Shown here piece after piece: positions 18,507 through 26,472 of a stretch of DNA of 64,000 nt (position 1 is the first letter of the stretch; each line of letters opens with the position of its first letter). The notes under the pieces were generated by a model. The model did not search any database, had not been told where the DNA came from, and worked only from the letters and a program-made list of their open reading frames with translations. Location of the stretch: assembly GCF_052030685.1 (NCBI RefSeq), contig NZ_JBQAJM010000011.1, positions 14,588 through 78,587 on the forward strand. Direction: 5' to 3'. This DNA comes from Caedibacter sp052030685 (GTDB taxonomy: Bacteria; Pseudomonadota; Gammaproteobacteria; Francisellales; Francisellaceae). A program made the translations under genes and the position numbers.

Positions 18507-19108
18507 AACCCCACTTTAAAAACCTTGCCAGTTTCAATACCAGCAACGGATCTTAGATAGGCTTGGGCTGCATCATGTGCAGATACCGATGTAAAGCCCG
18601 GGAAAAATGGCGCATAAGAGGCAAGTGCTTCGGTGATAACTGTTGGACTTACCGCATTGATGCGCACCTTTTGACGCAATTCTAAGCTTGCTGCTTTGAG
18701 ATAACCTTCAACTCCTGCATTGACCATCGCAGCGGATGCGCCAAGGGCGATAGGTTCTTGATTTAAGATCCCTGTGGTTAATGTGAATGAGCCATTATCA
18801 TTAATATATTTTAATCCCTCTTGCACCAGGTTGACCTGCCCCATCAATTTGTTATGCAGCCCAAGCATAAAATCCGCTTCAGTCATTTCAGTTAACGCCT
18901 TAAACGTTACTTTACCCGTGGTCGATACCAATGCATCAAATGAGCCAATCTTGTCATACATGGCTTTGATCGAATCAAGATCGGCAATATCTACCTCAAT
19001 ATCGCCTGAGCGTGATACTTTAATCACTTCGTAGTTGTGCTGTTGCAAAGTCTCACACACACTTTGACCAATCGTGCCCGTAGCACCCACAACAATCACT
19101 TTTTTCAT
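18503..19108 (-). CDS. Short-chain dehydrogenase/reductase with non-canonical active site
   Basis: A 201-residue SDR-fold protein with VVGATGTIGQSVCETL (nucleotide-binding, residues 5-20) and DALVSTTGKVTFKAL, corresponding to the NNAG region. The usual YxxxK pair is not visible: the equivalent segment reads GASAAMVNAGVEGYLKAAS, with Met/Asn where Tyr is expected and a lysine only after GYL. This matches the small Lin1944-like SDR subgroup, which lacks the standard tetrad. The C-terminal NAVSPTVITEAL follows the family pattern. Function unknown. It is transcribed toward macB and is probably a separate unit. Confidence 0.8.
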   Translation of the reverse strand: MKKVIVVGATGTIGQSVCETLQQHNYEVIKVSRSGDIEVDIADLDSIKAMYDKIGSFDALVSTTGKVTFKALTEMTEADFMLGLHNKLMGQVNLVQEGLKYINDNGSFTLTTGILNQEPIALGASAAMVNAGVEGYLKAASLELRQKVRINAVSPTVITEALASYAPFFPGFTSVSAHDAAQAYLRSVAGIETGKVFKVGF

Positions 19109-19237
19109 ATTCTATCCTTTTTACATTTGATCTAAAATTATGATAATAATACTTTACACTTAAATTAATGGCATTCCAAACAAAACCTAGATAAAATTGT
19201 CGTGGCTAATTGGCTAGGTGATGAGTAAAACTGCGTA

Positions 19238-19750
19238 TTAGAAAAACTTCAATTTCTGCCACCAATTCTTGTTGTGAATGTTTTTCTCGAGCTTTTCACG
19301 CTTAATCGCAAGAGAAGTTCTTAAATCATTTGGCGTTAAACGATGTGAAGCAAAATCATTATTGGTCAAAGGGGATTTTGCTGCTTTAAATGCTGCATCA
19401 ATAAGCTCTGAGCAGAACCATTTATCATGTTCATCCATCCAGTCACGACGCCACAAGCCAAGCCCTAAGGCAGATGAGTAATCATATTTCTTGCCCAGTT
19501 GATTGTTTAAAAAAATAATCAGATCATTCTTTTGTGCATCACTGATTTCTGTACGCCAAGTTTCTAACATATCTTGAGATTTGCGCAAGTCATCATAGCT
19601 ACGCTTATAAACACCCAATGAACCATTACTACTATAACAATCATCATCAATTTGCAATTCGACATGTGAAAAATGTGAACGTGTCACCCAGCGAATACCA
19701 TAACTGAGAGGATGATACCTCCGACCAAAGTATATTTGAATAATGGGCAT
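19238..19750 (-). CDS. Permuted papain-like (YiiX/YaeF-type NlpC/P60) cysteine hydrolase, putative
   Basis: The 170-residue product has an early histidine in VTRSHFSHVELQID and a later cysteine in KWFCSELIDAAFKAA. The order His before Cys is the circularly permuted arrangement of YiiX/YaeF-type NlpC/P60 proteins rather than the usual Cys-His order. LGKKYDYSSALGLGLW between them resembles the family's YDY segment. These proteins are suspected amidases or acyltransferases. No signal peptide is seen, so it may act in the cytoplasm. ATG 19750 is chosen because AGGAA lies about seven nucleotides before it; an upstream extension of 16 residues is unlikely. Confidence 0.65.
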   Translation of the reverse strand: MPIIQIYFGRRYHPLSYGIRWVTRSHFSHVELQIDDDCYSSNGSLGVYKRSYDDLRKSQDMLETWRTEISDAQKNDLIIFLNNQLGKKYDYSSALGLGLWRRDWMDEHDKWFCSELIDAAFKAAKSPLTNNDFASHRLTPNDLRTSLAIKREKLEKNIHNKNWWQKLKFF

Positions 19751-19930
19751 AACAATTTCCTTTTTATCTTTCCATGAACGCCTAAGCAAGTATAGCAAAG
19801 GATTATCCCAAAAAATAAAGTGTTAACACAAATAAGCGTATCGTATTTGATTTTTCCAAATTTTTACGTTAATTTGCGCGAACCAAAAATAGGTCTTTGA
19901 TACAAAACAAATCTATAGGGGGTTTATCTC

Positions 19931-20752
19931 ATGACAAAAATGAACAAAATAATTGGTTTATCAGCGATTGCTTTACTAAGCATCTCTGCAGCAAATGCTA
20001 GCGCACAAAGTGGTTTAATCGTTGGTGGCAACGTTGGTTACTCATTTGCACAAAATGGTTTTGCAAACCACAAAGGTGGTGTAGCTTTCGGTGGTTTAGT
20101 AGGTTATGACTATGCTTTAAATCGCAGCGTTAGCGTTGGTGCGGAAATGGATTTGCAATACGCAAACCAAGTTTCAAAAACAGCAGGCAACAAAATCAAT
20201 GTCTGGAATGTACCACTATTCTTAGTTGGTAAGTACTATTTTGGCAACAATAAACAGTTTGATGTATTTGGTAAAGCGGGTTATGCATGGAACCGTGTTG
20301 GTGCCAATGATAACTATAGCAAAATTTTCAGACCTGTTGTTGCAGTGGGTGCTGGTTACCAATTGTCTCGCACTATGAACGTATTTGCACAATACCAATA
20401 CAACTGGTTGCCACAAGGTGGTCACAGCATGGGTCAAGCAACGGCTTCTGTTGGCTTGACTTATACGATTCCAATGGGGCCAAGCAACTATTTCTCAAGC
20501 CAAGAGAACAATGCTATTGGTCAAGAGCAACCTGTAATGCATAATCAGCCAGCTGCAGCGCAAGCACCAACAGCTATTGGTAATGCAACGTATACGGTTA
20601 AAAAAGGTGATACATTATATGACATCGCTATAGCACATGGCTTATCAAAGACTAAAGGTGCTAACTGCATTGCTAAAGAAAACAACATCACTAACCCATC
20701 TAAGATTCGCGTGGGTCAAAAGCTTGTGATTCCAGCAGTCCACTCTTGCTAA
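19931..20752 (+). CDS. Outer-membrane beta-barrel protein with C-terminal LysM domain
   Basis: A 273-residue protein with a signal peptide cleaved after NASA (about residue 25), then an OmpA/Opacity-like eight-strand barrel (about 28-180; alternating strands such as VAFGGLVGYDYAL, VSVGAEMDLQYAN, FDVFGKAGYAWNRVG, ASVGLTYTIPMG). A Gln/Ala/Pro linker (about 190-218) precedes a LysM domain (YTVKKGDTLYDIAIAHGL to GQKLVIPA). The LysM would tie the outer membrane to peptidoglycan, taking the place of the OmpA C-terminal domain. Cysteines in GANCIAKEN and at the last residue could form a disulfide. AGGGGG is eight nucleotides before the ATG. Confidence 0.85.
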   Translation: MTKMNKIIGLSAIALLSISAANASAQSGLIVGGNVGYSFAQNGFANHKGGVAFGGLVGYDYALNRSVSVGAEMDLQYANQVSKTAGNKINVWNVPLFLVGKYYFGNNKQFDVFGKAGYAWNRVGANDNYSKIFRPVVAVGAGYQLSRTMNVFAQYQYNWLPQGGHSMGQATASVGLTYTIPMGPSNYFSSQENNAIGQEQPVMHNQPAAAQAPTAIGNATYTVKKGDTLYDIAIAHGLSKTKGANCIAKENNITNPSKIRVGQKLVIPAVHSC

Positions 20753-20760
20753 TCATTACA

Positions 20761-21654
20761 CTACATAAGATACAAAAGCTTTAAGCCAATAGCACTAACA
20801 TTGCTATTGATACTATGGTTTTTTGCGGGGACATAAATATAGCTTGCCCATGGCGCAATAATAAAGCGTCCATAACTGCTATCAAAATTAAAGCCAATAC
20901 CTAATAGTGAATACAATCCGCCGTGATTCGTGGTATTTTGTGACAACGTACCCAAACCATTGGCTTGATAAAAATCAACCTGCGTATTGTTGTAATAAAT
21001 ATAACCAAGCTCAGTACGACTTGAGATTGAAAAATGGCGATTAAAATGAAACGTACTTGATTGTAATACCCCTGCATGCAAATACACATCATCCTGTTTC
21101 GTGCCACTGGTATTGACCAATGCCAACATCATCGGCTCAGTCGTACGATATCTTGAATAGTTTGCCGTAGTATAAACACCTGGTGTTATATGAAATCGCC
21201 CTTGAATAAATTCATAACCAAAACTCAAACTTGAAACGGCAAAGTAATGCTCAAGGTTAGTGTGCTGATCAATATTATAATCATTTGCTCGCAGATTAAC
21301 GCGCCCTGTCCCTGCCGCCCCATGGATATACCAATGCGCTTGCCAGTGATTATAAGTACTAATGACGCCAAAAATAGCACCACCCACCCACTCAGACGTT
21401 GCCGCCGTACCAACAACATTAAAAAGATTTAAGCGCGTATGCGTATAGCGCGCTTCTAGCGTTGGACCAAAATACCAGTGATTATCCAAGCGATTATCTG
21501 AATTATGCAATGCCATAGTAGGATGCAAATCATCTTGGTCATGATTATCGACAACATTTACAGCAATAGCAGATTCAACTAAGCCTAGCAGCAAGCATAG
21601 TCCACTATAAAAAGGGATTTTGTTTCTTGTATCCATTGTTTGTTTAGGTTCCAT
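20761..21654 (-). CDS. Probable outer-membrane beta-barrel protein (autotransporter-barrel-like), unknown function
   Basis: A 297-residue protein with a hydrophobic signal-like segment (FYSGLCLLLGLVESAIAV, about residues 15-32) and then aromatic-rich alternating strands, for example WQAHWYIHGAAGTGRVNLR, FAVSSLSFGYEF and FIIAPWASYIYV, ending in LKLLYLM. This composition fits a 10-12 strand outer-membrane barrel of the autotransporter-barrel type with no passenger domain. Neither the first ATG nor that at residue 7 has a strong ribosome-binding site. It converges on the LysM-barrel gene with an 8-nt gap. Confidence 0.6.
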   Translation of the reverse strand: MEPKQTMDTRNKIPFYSGLCLLLGLVESAIAVNVVDNHDQDDLHPTMALHNSDNRLDNHWYFGPTLEARYTHTRLNLFNVVGTAATSEWVGGAIFGVISTYNHWQAHWYIHGAAGTGRVNLRANDYNIDQHTNLEHYFAVSSLSFGYEFIQGRFHITPGVYTTANYSRYRTTEPMMLALVNTSGTKQDDVYLHAGVLQSSTFHFNRHFSISSRTELGYIYYNNTQVDFYQANGLGTLSQNTTNHGGLYSLLGIGFNFDSSYGRFIIAPWASYIYVPAKNHSINSNVSAIGLKLLYLM

Positions 21655-21691
21655 CTAATCATTCTTAGATTGAGTATAGTTGATAAATTAC

Positions 21692-23017
21692 CTATGCCAC
21701 CAATAATGAACGAACACGAAGATATTCTATGTGTCTGACTTTATTACTTGGCAAGTAAAAGGTGGTTATAACACCAACAATAATCAATGCATAAATAAAA
21801 TAAATTAAACCATATGATGGTGACATATTAACAAACACATCTGCAAACATTGGTGCAAAGCCAGAGATGGAAACTCCTATGCCATATGCAATTGAGCAAC
21901 CTGAAGCACGCACATCTTTTGGGAAAAGCTCAGAGTACAAAGGCGTTGCAACTCCTTGAAGCAAGGATACAAGTGCTGTTATTAAAACAGTGGCTACAAT
22001 AATAAGCACATAACTTGCTGAGTTGAACAACAGCATTGCCGGCACCGACAACACTATCATTGATATGAGGCACGCGTTTAAGGATCTCTTTCGGCCCCAA
22101 TAGTCTGAAAGGAGTCCTGAAAGCGGAACCATAATACATATCAAACTAAGAGCCAAGCTATTAATACCTAAAGCTGTCGCTTGACTTAACCCAATATGTT
22201 GCGTCATATAAGTCACAAGGTAAGTTGCCAGAATATAGAACAACGATGCGGCAACAGCCGAAAGTATAATGACACAAAAAAGGCTTCTTCTGTGCTTTGT
22301 AAAGACTATTTTAATTGGTGAGACTTTCATTTTATCTTTGGAGTCTACGATATCTTGATCGACATCCTTCTCTTTTAAAAAAATCTGAGCTATTAGAAGA
22401 ACAGCGCTTATTAAAAATGGAATTCGCCAAGCATATTCAGACAATGAATCAGGAATTAACTTAACAACGGTAACGCTAACAAAGGCTGCCAACAAGAACC
22501 CAATAACAGATACTGAATATGCAATACCTATGTTTAAACCTTTTAAACGATAATCATCATCTTCTGTCGTAATCGTTAACAGATTGCCAAACTGACCACC
22601 AGCGGATAAGCCTTGAATCATTCTAAGTAAAACTAGCAACACAGGCGCCATAATACCTATCGTTGAGACACCTGGTAAAAATGCCATTCCAACTGTTGCC
22701 AATCCCATCATAGCAATAGAAAGATTCATTGCATAATGACGACCAACTTTATCGCCTAAATGCCCAAAAACAAAAGCACCTACAGGGCGGGCTAGAAATC
22801 CAGCTCCGAAGACTGCAAAAGTGGCCAATAATGAAATAAAAGGGCTTGAGCTAGGAAAAAACGTTGCTGCTATCGCTACTGCAAAATAACCATAAAGGCT
22901 GAAATCATACCACTCAATAACGTTTCCAAGTGAAATTTTTAATAATCTTAGTGTTTGATAAAACATAACTATATTAAATTTTGAGGAAAAGTCCTCAAGA
23001 TAAAATAACATCTCCAT
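21692..23017 (-). CDS. MFS transporter, metabolite:H+ symporter (ProP/MHS-like) family
   Basis: A 441-residue major facilitator protein with about 12 membrane segments. LGNVIEWYDFSLYGYFA near residues 31-47 and the loop GHLGDKVGRHYAM near 84-96 are hallmarks of the metabolite:H+ symporter subgroup (ProP, KgtP, citrate and shikimate carriers). The second-half loop SDYWGRKRSL is also present. Substrate cannot be inferred. The first 17 residues may not be translated, since family members start near MFYQTLRLLKISLGN (22966), but neither start has a clear ribosome-binding site. It is isolated, with no catabolic genes next to it. Confidence 0.85.
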   Translation of the reverse strand: MEMLFYLEDFSSKFNIVMFYQTLRLLKISLGNVIEWYDFSLYGYFAVAIAATFFPSSSPFISLLATFAVFGAGFLARPVGAFVFGHLGDKVGRHYAMNLSIAMMGLATVGMAFLPGVSTIGIMAPVLLVLLRMIQGLSAGGQFGNLLTITTEDDDYRLKGLNIGIAYSVSVIGFLLAAFVSVTVVKLIPDSLSEYAWRIPFLISAVLLIAQIFLKEKDVDQDIVDSKDKMKVSPIKIVFTKHRRSLFCVIILSAVAASLFYILATYLVTYMTQHIGLSQATALGINSLALSLICIMVPLSGLLSDYWGRKRSLNACLISMIVLSVPAMLLFNSASYVLIIVATVLITALVSLLQGVATPLYSELFPKDVRASGCSIAYGIGVSISGFAPMFADVFVNMSPSYGLIYFIYALIIVGVITTFYLPSNKVRHIEYLRVRSLLVA

Positions 23018-23174
23018 AATGATCGATTGTTATTTTTACCCTAACATTATTGAAACTGACTTGTCAAATTTGCAAGACTATCAATTTCGCGATGAAATAT
23101 TCAACTGGTTTCTATAGCAGCTTTTGGTTATGATTGGCAAGATTTCATTTAGCAAAACCAAAGGATACGATACG

Positions 23175-24008
23175 ATGCTTAAGAAAATTGGCGTGATCTT
23201 CTCATTTATGCTGTTAGCAATGTCAGGCTTTCAGTTAGCTGAAGCCAAGCGTTTTGGCGGTGGTTCAAGCCATGGCTTTAGCCGCTCAACACCAACACAA
23301 ACACACAATAGCACAGCTGCTGGCAGCACTGCTCAGAAAAAAGGTGGCATGGGCACCTTTGGTAAGATTTTAACCGCGCTTGGATTAGGTGCGCTTTTTG
23401 CTTGGCTTTTTAGTGCGCATGGTATGACGGGATTACTCATTGTTATTGCACTGATCGCACTGTTTGTTTTCTTTATGCGTAGAAAGGCAATGCAGCAACA
23501 AATGCACAATAACAATCATAATAATGCATCACATAATCAAGCATCACCACTACATACCGCTACCAATGCGTTTACTGGCAATGCCCAAGAAGCTTCGGCT
23601 GAGCACAGCCAATCAACACAGTCAATTAATGGTATCGTCAACGGCCAGTTAGCTGATGGTACACCTGAGACCGTCTTTAACCACCAAGCGTTAAACTTAT
23701 TTAATCAACTACAAGCTTTAAACAATAAAGAAGGTCTTGAAAAGATCAGAAGCTATATTACTGAAGATCTCTATCACAGTGTCTTAAATGACATTGAGCA
23801 CAATGAGGAATTAGCGCAATTTAAAGACCTTAGCTGCAAAGTCATGAGCTGTGATCGTCAAGCAAATCAATATATTGCCAGTGTCATGTTTGTTGGACAG
23901 GTTAAAGAAGATGCTCATGGTGACTGGCAAAACTTTGAAGAAATCTGGCACTTCATACGCAAAGATGGTGAACACTTATGGCAAGTTGCCGGTGTTCAAC
24001 AATTCTAA
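23175..24008 (+). CDS. Tim44-like domain membrane protein
   Basis: A 277-residue protein. It begins with a signal-like segment (MLKKIGVIFSFMLLAMSGFQLAEA) and the Gly/Ser/Arg run KRFGGGSSHGFSR that is typical of bacterial Tim44-like proteins, then a transmembrane pair near 66-106 (ILTALGLGALFAWLF and LLIVIALIALFVFFM), a His/Asn-rich linker, and a C-terminal Tim44-like domain (about 160-277) with SYITEDLYHSVLNDI and FEEIWHFIRKDG. Related proteins (TimA) sit in the inner membrane and have proposed roles in protein handling. ATG 23175 follows AAGGA at ten nucleotides; the upstream extension is rejected because it displaces the signal segment. Confidence 0.85.
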   Translation: MLKKIGVIFSFMLLAMSGFQLAEAKRFGGGSSHGFSRSTPTQTHNSTAAGSTAQKKGGMGTFGKILTALGLGALFAWLFSAHGMTGLLIVIALIALFVFFMRRKAMQQQMHNNNHNNASHNQASPLHTATNAFTGNAQEASAEHSQSTQSINGIVNGQLADGTPETVFNHQALNLFNQLQALNNKEGLEKIRSYITEDLYHSVLNDIEHNEELAQFKDLSCKVMSCDRQANQYIASVMFVGQVKEDAHGDWQNFEEIWHFIRKDGEHLWQVAGVQQF

Positions 24009-24034
24009 AATACTGATAGTTTTTATCCATTGTA

Positions 24035-25768
24035 TTACGCTCCATGCATAAAAGCTGCTTCTGCTAACGGGTGATTAGTCAATAAAAAACGCTTTGGTGT
24101 TTCTGCTAACAAATACCCTTGATAAGGTTGTCCTTTTTTAAAGTAAGCGTTGTAATTATTCTCATCGGTAAAGACAAAAACACGACGATCACTTTGCCAT
24201 GCTGGCCAGAATTGATCTGCGGTTCTTAGCGTTTTATCAGCACCTGAGTTTGGCATTTTGGCAGTATTTGCAAGCTCGCCTTCATTGGCAACAATCCACG
24301 TCAAGCGATCCAAATAAAACTGTGCATCATAATAGTAACCACCATAGTTTGCGACAATCGCCTGCGGATAGGTTTTAAGCAAAGGGGCGACAATATTCGT
24401 CAGTGGACGCACTGTTTTTTGTGCAAAATACTGCGAACCTGACCAGCCCAAATTCAATATAATCATCATCGCACAGACAAACCATAACATAATCGCTTTG
24501 AGATTATTGCGCTTTAAATAAACAAATCCTGCAATCGCAGTGATAAGAGACACAAGTGCCGCCGGCCAATAAAACCCTGCAATTTCATTAAAGAACATCG
24601 CAAAATTAGGAATAAATGGCAAGATCACAAAAGCAATCGCAATAATAATGAAAAACACCAATGAAACAATAATACTTGCCTTGGTTGACTTACGTAATGT
24701 CGACTCATTAAGTATCTTGTCAATGCGTCGCGCGATCAAGATCGCAAAGGGTGTCACCACCGGAATTAAGTAGCCCATTAAAATCGATTTTGAAAACGCA
24801 AAAAATAGTAAAATTGCCATGCCCCAGACAAATAAAAACCACTCATTTTCATGCTTTTTACGTGTTTTGAGCTTAGTTAATACTGATTTAAAGACTTGTG
24901 GTAAAAAGCCAAACCAAGGGAAAAAGCCAATAATAAAAATACCAAAATAGACAAATTTACTCATTTGTCGCCCTTGCTCATCCGTAGCATAACGCAAGAT
25001 TTGTTGAACAATCACATAATAATGGAAAAACTCAGGGTGCTCGTTATTAACCGCAACAATCCATGGCACTGAAATGATTAAAACGACGATTAAGCCAAGA
25101 TATAAGCGATAATCTAACAGCAGGCGATATCTGCCAACGATAAGCGCCCATAAACCAATAATCATCATCGGAAAGACAATGCCAATTAAACCCTTGGTCA
25201 TCACTGCAAGCCCCGAGAAAATAAAGGCATTTAATAACCATATATTTGCCTGCCAACTTGTCTGGCGATATTGTCTTGATGCCCAAAATGACAACATGGT
25301 TATCGTTAAGAAAAAGGCGACACCGGCATCAAGGTTTAAATAGCGTCCTCCACCTAAATATAAAATCGACGTCCCCGTAATCAGTGCAGCCCACAGTGAT
25401 ACACGGCGCTTTTGATAGACAATACGACAAACGAGATATACAAACCACACACCAATAATCGATAACACCGGATTAGGTAGGCGAGCCGCCCAAATATTGA
25501 AGCCAAAGATCTTGAGCGACAAAGCTGTTAACCAATAAATCATTGGCGGCTTTTCAAAATAAATCACTCCATCTAGGTGCGGTACGATATATTGGTGGTT
25601 AACGACCATCTCGCGCGCAATCTCAGCATAGCGCCCTTCATCTGGCGTGAAAAGCACCGGCAGACCATAAAGACACAAGGCGATTGCCATAATGATTGTT
25701 ATCAACAGTAAATCACACCAAAATACGCGATCCATTTGCCAGCGAAGGCGGCTTACCTTTTTTTCCAT
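24035..25768 (-). CDS. ArnT-like lipid A glycosyltransferase (GT83 / PMT family)
   Basis: A 577-residue polytopic inner-membrane glycosyltransferase with about 12 helices. The first periplasmic loop carries FTPDEGRYAEIAREM, with the catalytic DE/R set of ArnT, and DGVIYFEKPPMIYWLTALS is the ArnT EKPP motif. The C-terminal soluble part (about 460-577) resembles the ArnT periplasmic domain. ArnT uses undecaprenyl-phosphate-linked sugars to modify lipid A; in Francisella the homologue FlmK adds galactosamine. The sugar here is unknown because no sugar-nucleotide genes are adjacent. It converges with the Tim44-like gene, 26 nt apart. Confidence 0.85.
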   Translation of the reverse strand: MEKKVSRLRWQMDRVFWCDLLLITIIMAIALCLYGLPVLFTPDEGRYAEIAREMVVNHQYIVPHLDGVIYFEKPPMIYWLTALSLKIFGFNIWAARLPNPVLSIIGVWFVYLVCRIVYQKRRVSLWAALITGTSILYLGGGRYLNLDAGVAFFLTITMLSFWASRQYRQTSWQANIWLLNAFIFSGLAVMTKGLIGIVFPMMIIGLWALIVGRYRLLLDYRLYLGLIVVLIISVPWIVAVNNEHPEFFHYYVIVQQILRYATDEQGRQMSKFVYFGIFIIGFFPWFGFLPQVFKSVLTKLKTRKKHENEWFLFVWGMAILLFFAFSKSILMGYLIPVVTPFAILIARRIDKILNESTLRKSTKASIIVSLVFFIIIAIAFVILPFIPNFAMFFNEIAGFYWPAALVSLITAIAGFVYLKRNNLKAIMLWFVCAMMIILNLGWSGSQYFAQKTVRPLTNIVAPLLKTYPQAIVANYGGYYYDAQFYLDRLTWIVANEGELANTAKMPNSGADKTLRTADQFWPAWQSDRRVFVFTDENNYNAYFKKGQPYQGYLLAETPKRFLLTNHPLAEAAFMHGA

Positions 25769-25869
25769 CGTATCTATAACCTATATTTGAAGCCTCTGAA
25801 ACTCAATAGATTATATACATGTCAGGTAATATTTTATAGTGGCATATACCATTGATCAAAAATTTAGAA

Positions 25870-26292
25870 CTACTGCTTTCTCATTTCTTTAGCAATTTTA
25901 TCCAAGAGCCCATTGACGAAACGATGCCCTTCTTCAGTACCCAATTCTTTTGCTTGATCAACATACTCATTTAGAACAACCTGATAAGGTACATCTAAAC
26001 AATCGATGAGCTCATAAGCGCCTAAGCGTAAAATCGCCAAATCAATCGGATTAATTGACGCCAAATCATTGATCGCATAATGATTGATTTTCTGATCAAT
26101 GGCGTCTTTATTCTTAGCAACTCCATCGATTAAGCGATAGAAAAAATCCCACTCAACGGAATGACGATCAACATTGTCAGCATAGAATTGCAATTTCAGT
26201 TCGTTGACTTGTGTATGCGCCAATGATTGCTGATATAGAGCCTGCACGGCATGAAAACGCGCGCGTCTGCGCTCTTTGACTTTTAATGACAT
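25870..26292 (-). CDS. nusB: Transcription antitermination factor NusB
   Basis: NusB with NusE (S10) binds boxA RNA in rRNA antitermination. The 140-residue product has the NusB fold signature: basic N-terminus KVKERRRARFHAVQALYQQ, NPIDLAILRLGAYEL near 88-102, and DVPYQVVLNEYVDQAKELGTEEGHRFVNGLLDKI. ATG at 26292 is preferred over an in-frame TTG two codons upstream; AAGG lies eight nucleotides before it. The usual ribH-nusB-thiL cluster is not present here. Confidence 0.96.
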   Translation of the reverse strand: MSLKVKERRRARFHAVQALYQQSLAHTQVNELKLQFYADNVDRHSVEWDFFYRLIDGVAKNKDAIDQKINHYAINDLASINPIDLAILRLGAYELIDCLDVPYQVVLNEYVDQAKELGTEEGHRFVNGLLDKIAKEMRKQ

Positions 26293-26472
26293 CGGCAAAA
26301 CCTTAAAAAATGCTAGCTCAGTTAAAATACGATCGCAAATTATACCTAATCACTCGATAATGTGATAGCGCTAATTATTTTTTTATTAAACTTTGAGCGT
26401 CAATTGCTGATTTCAATGATTATTAATCTATACTTATGGTTAGTTCTCCATGGAAGATGATAAGGACAATCT

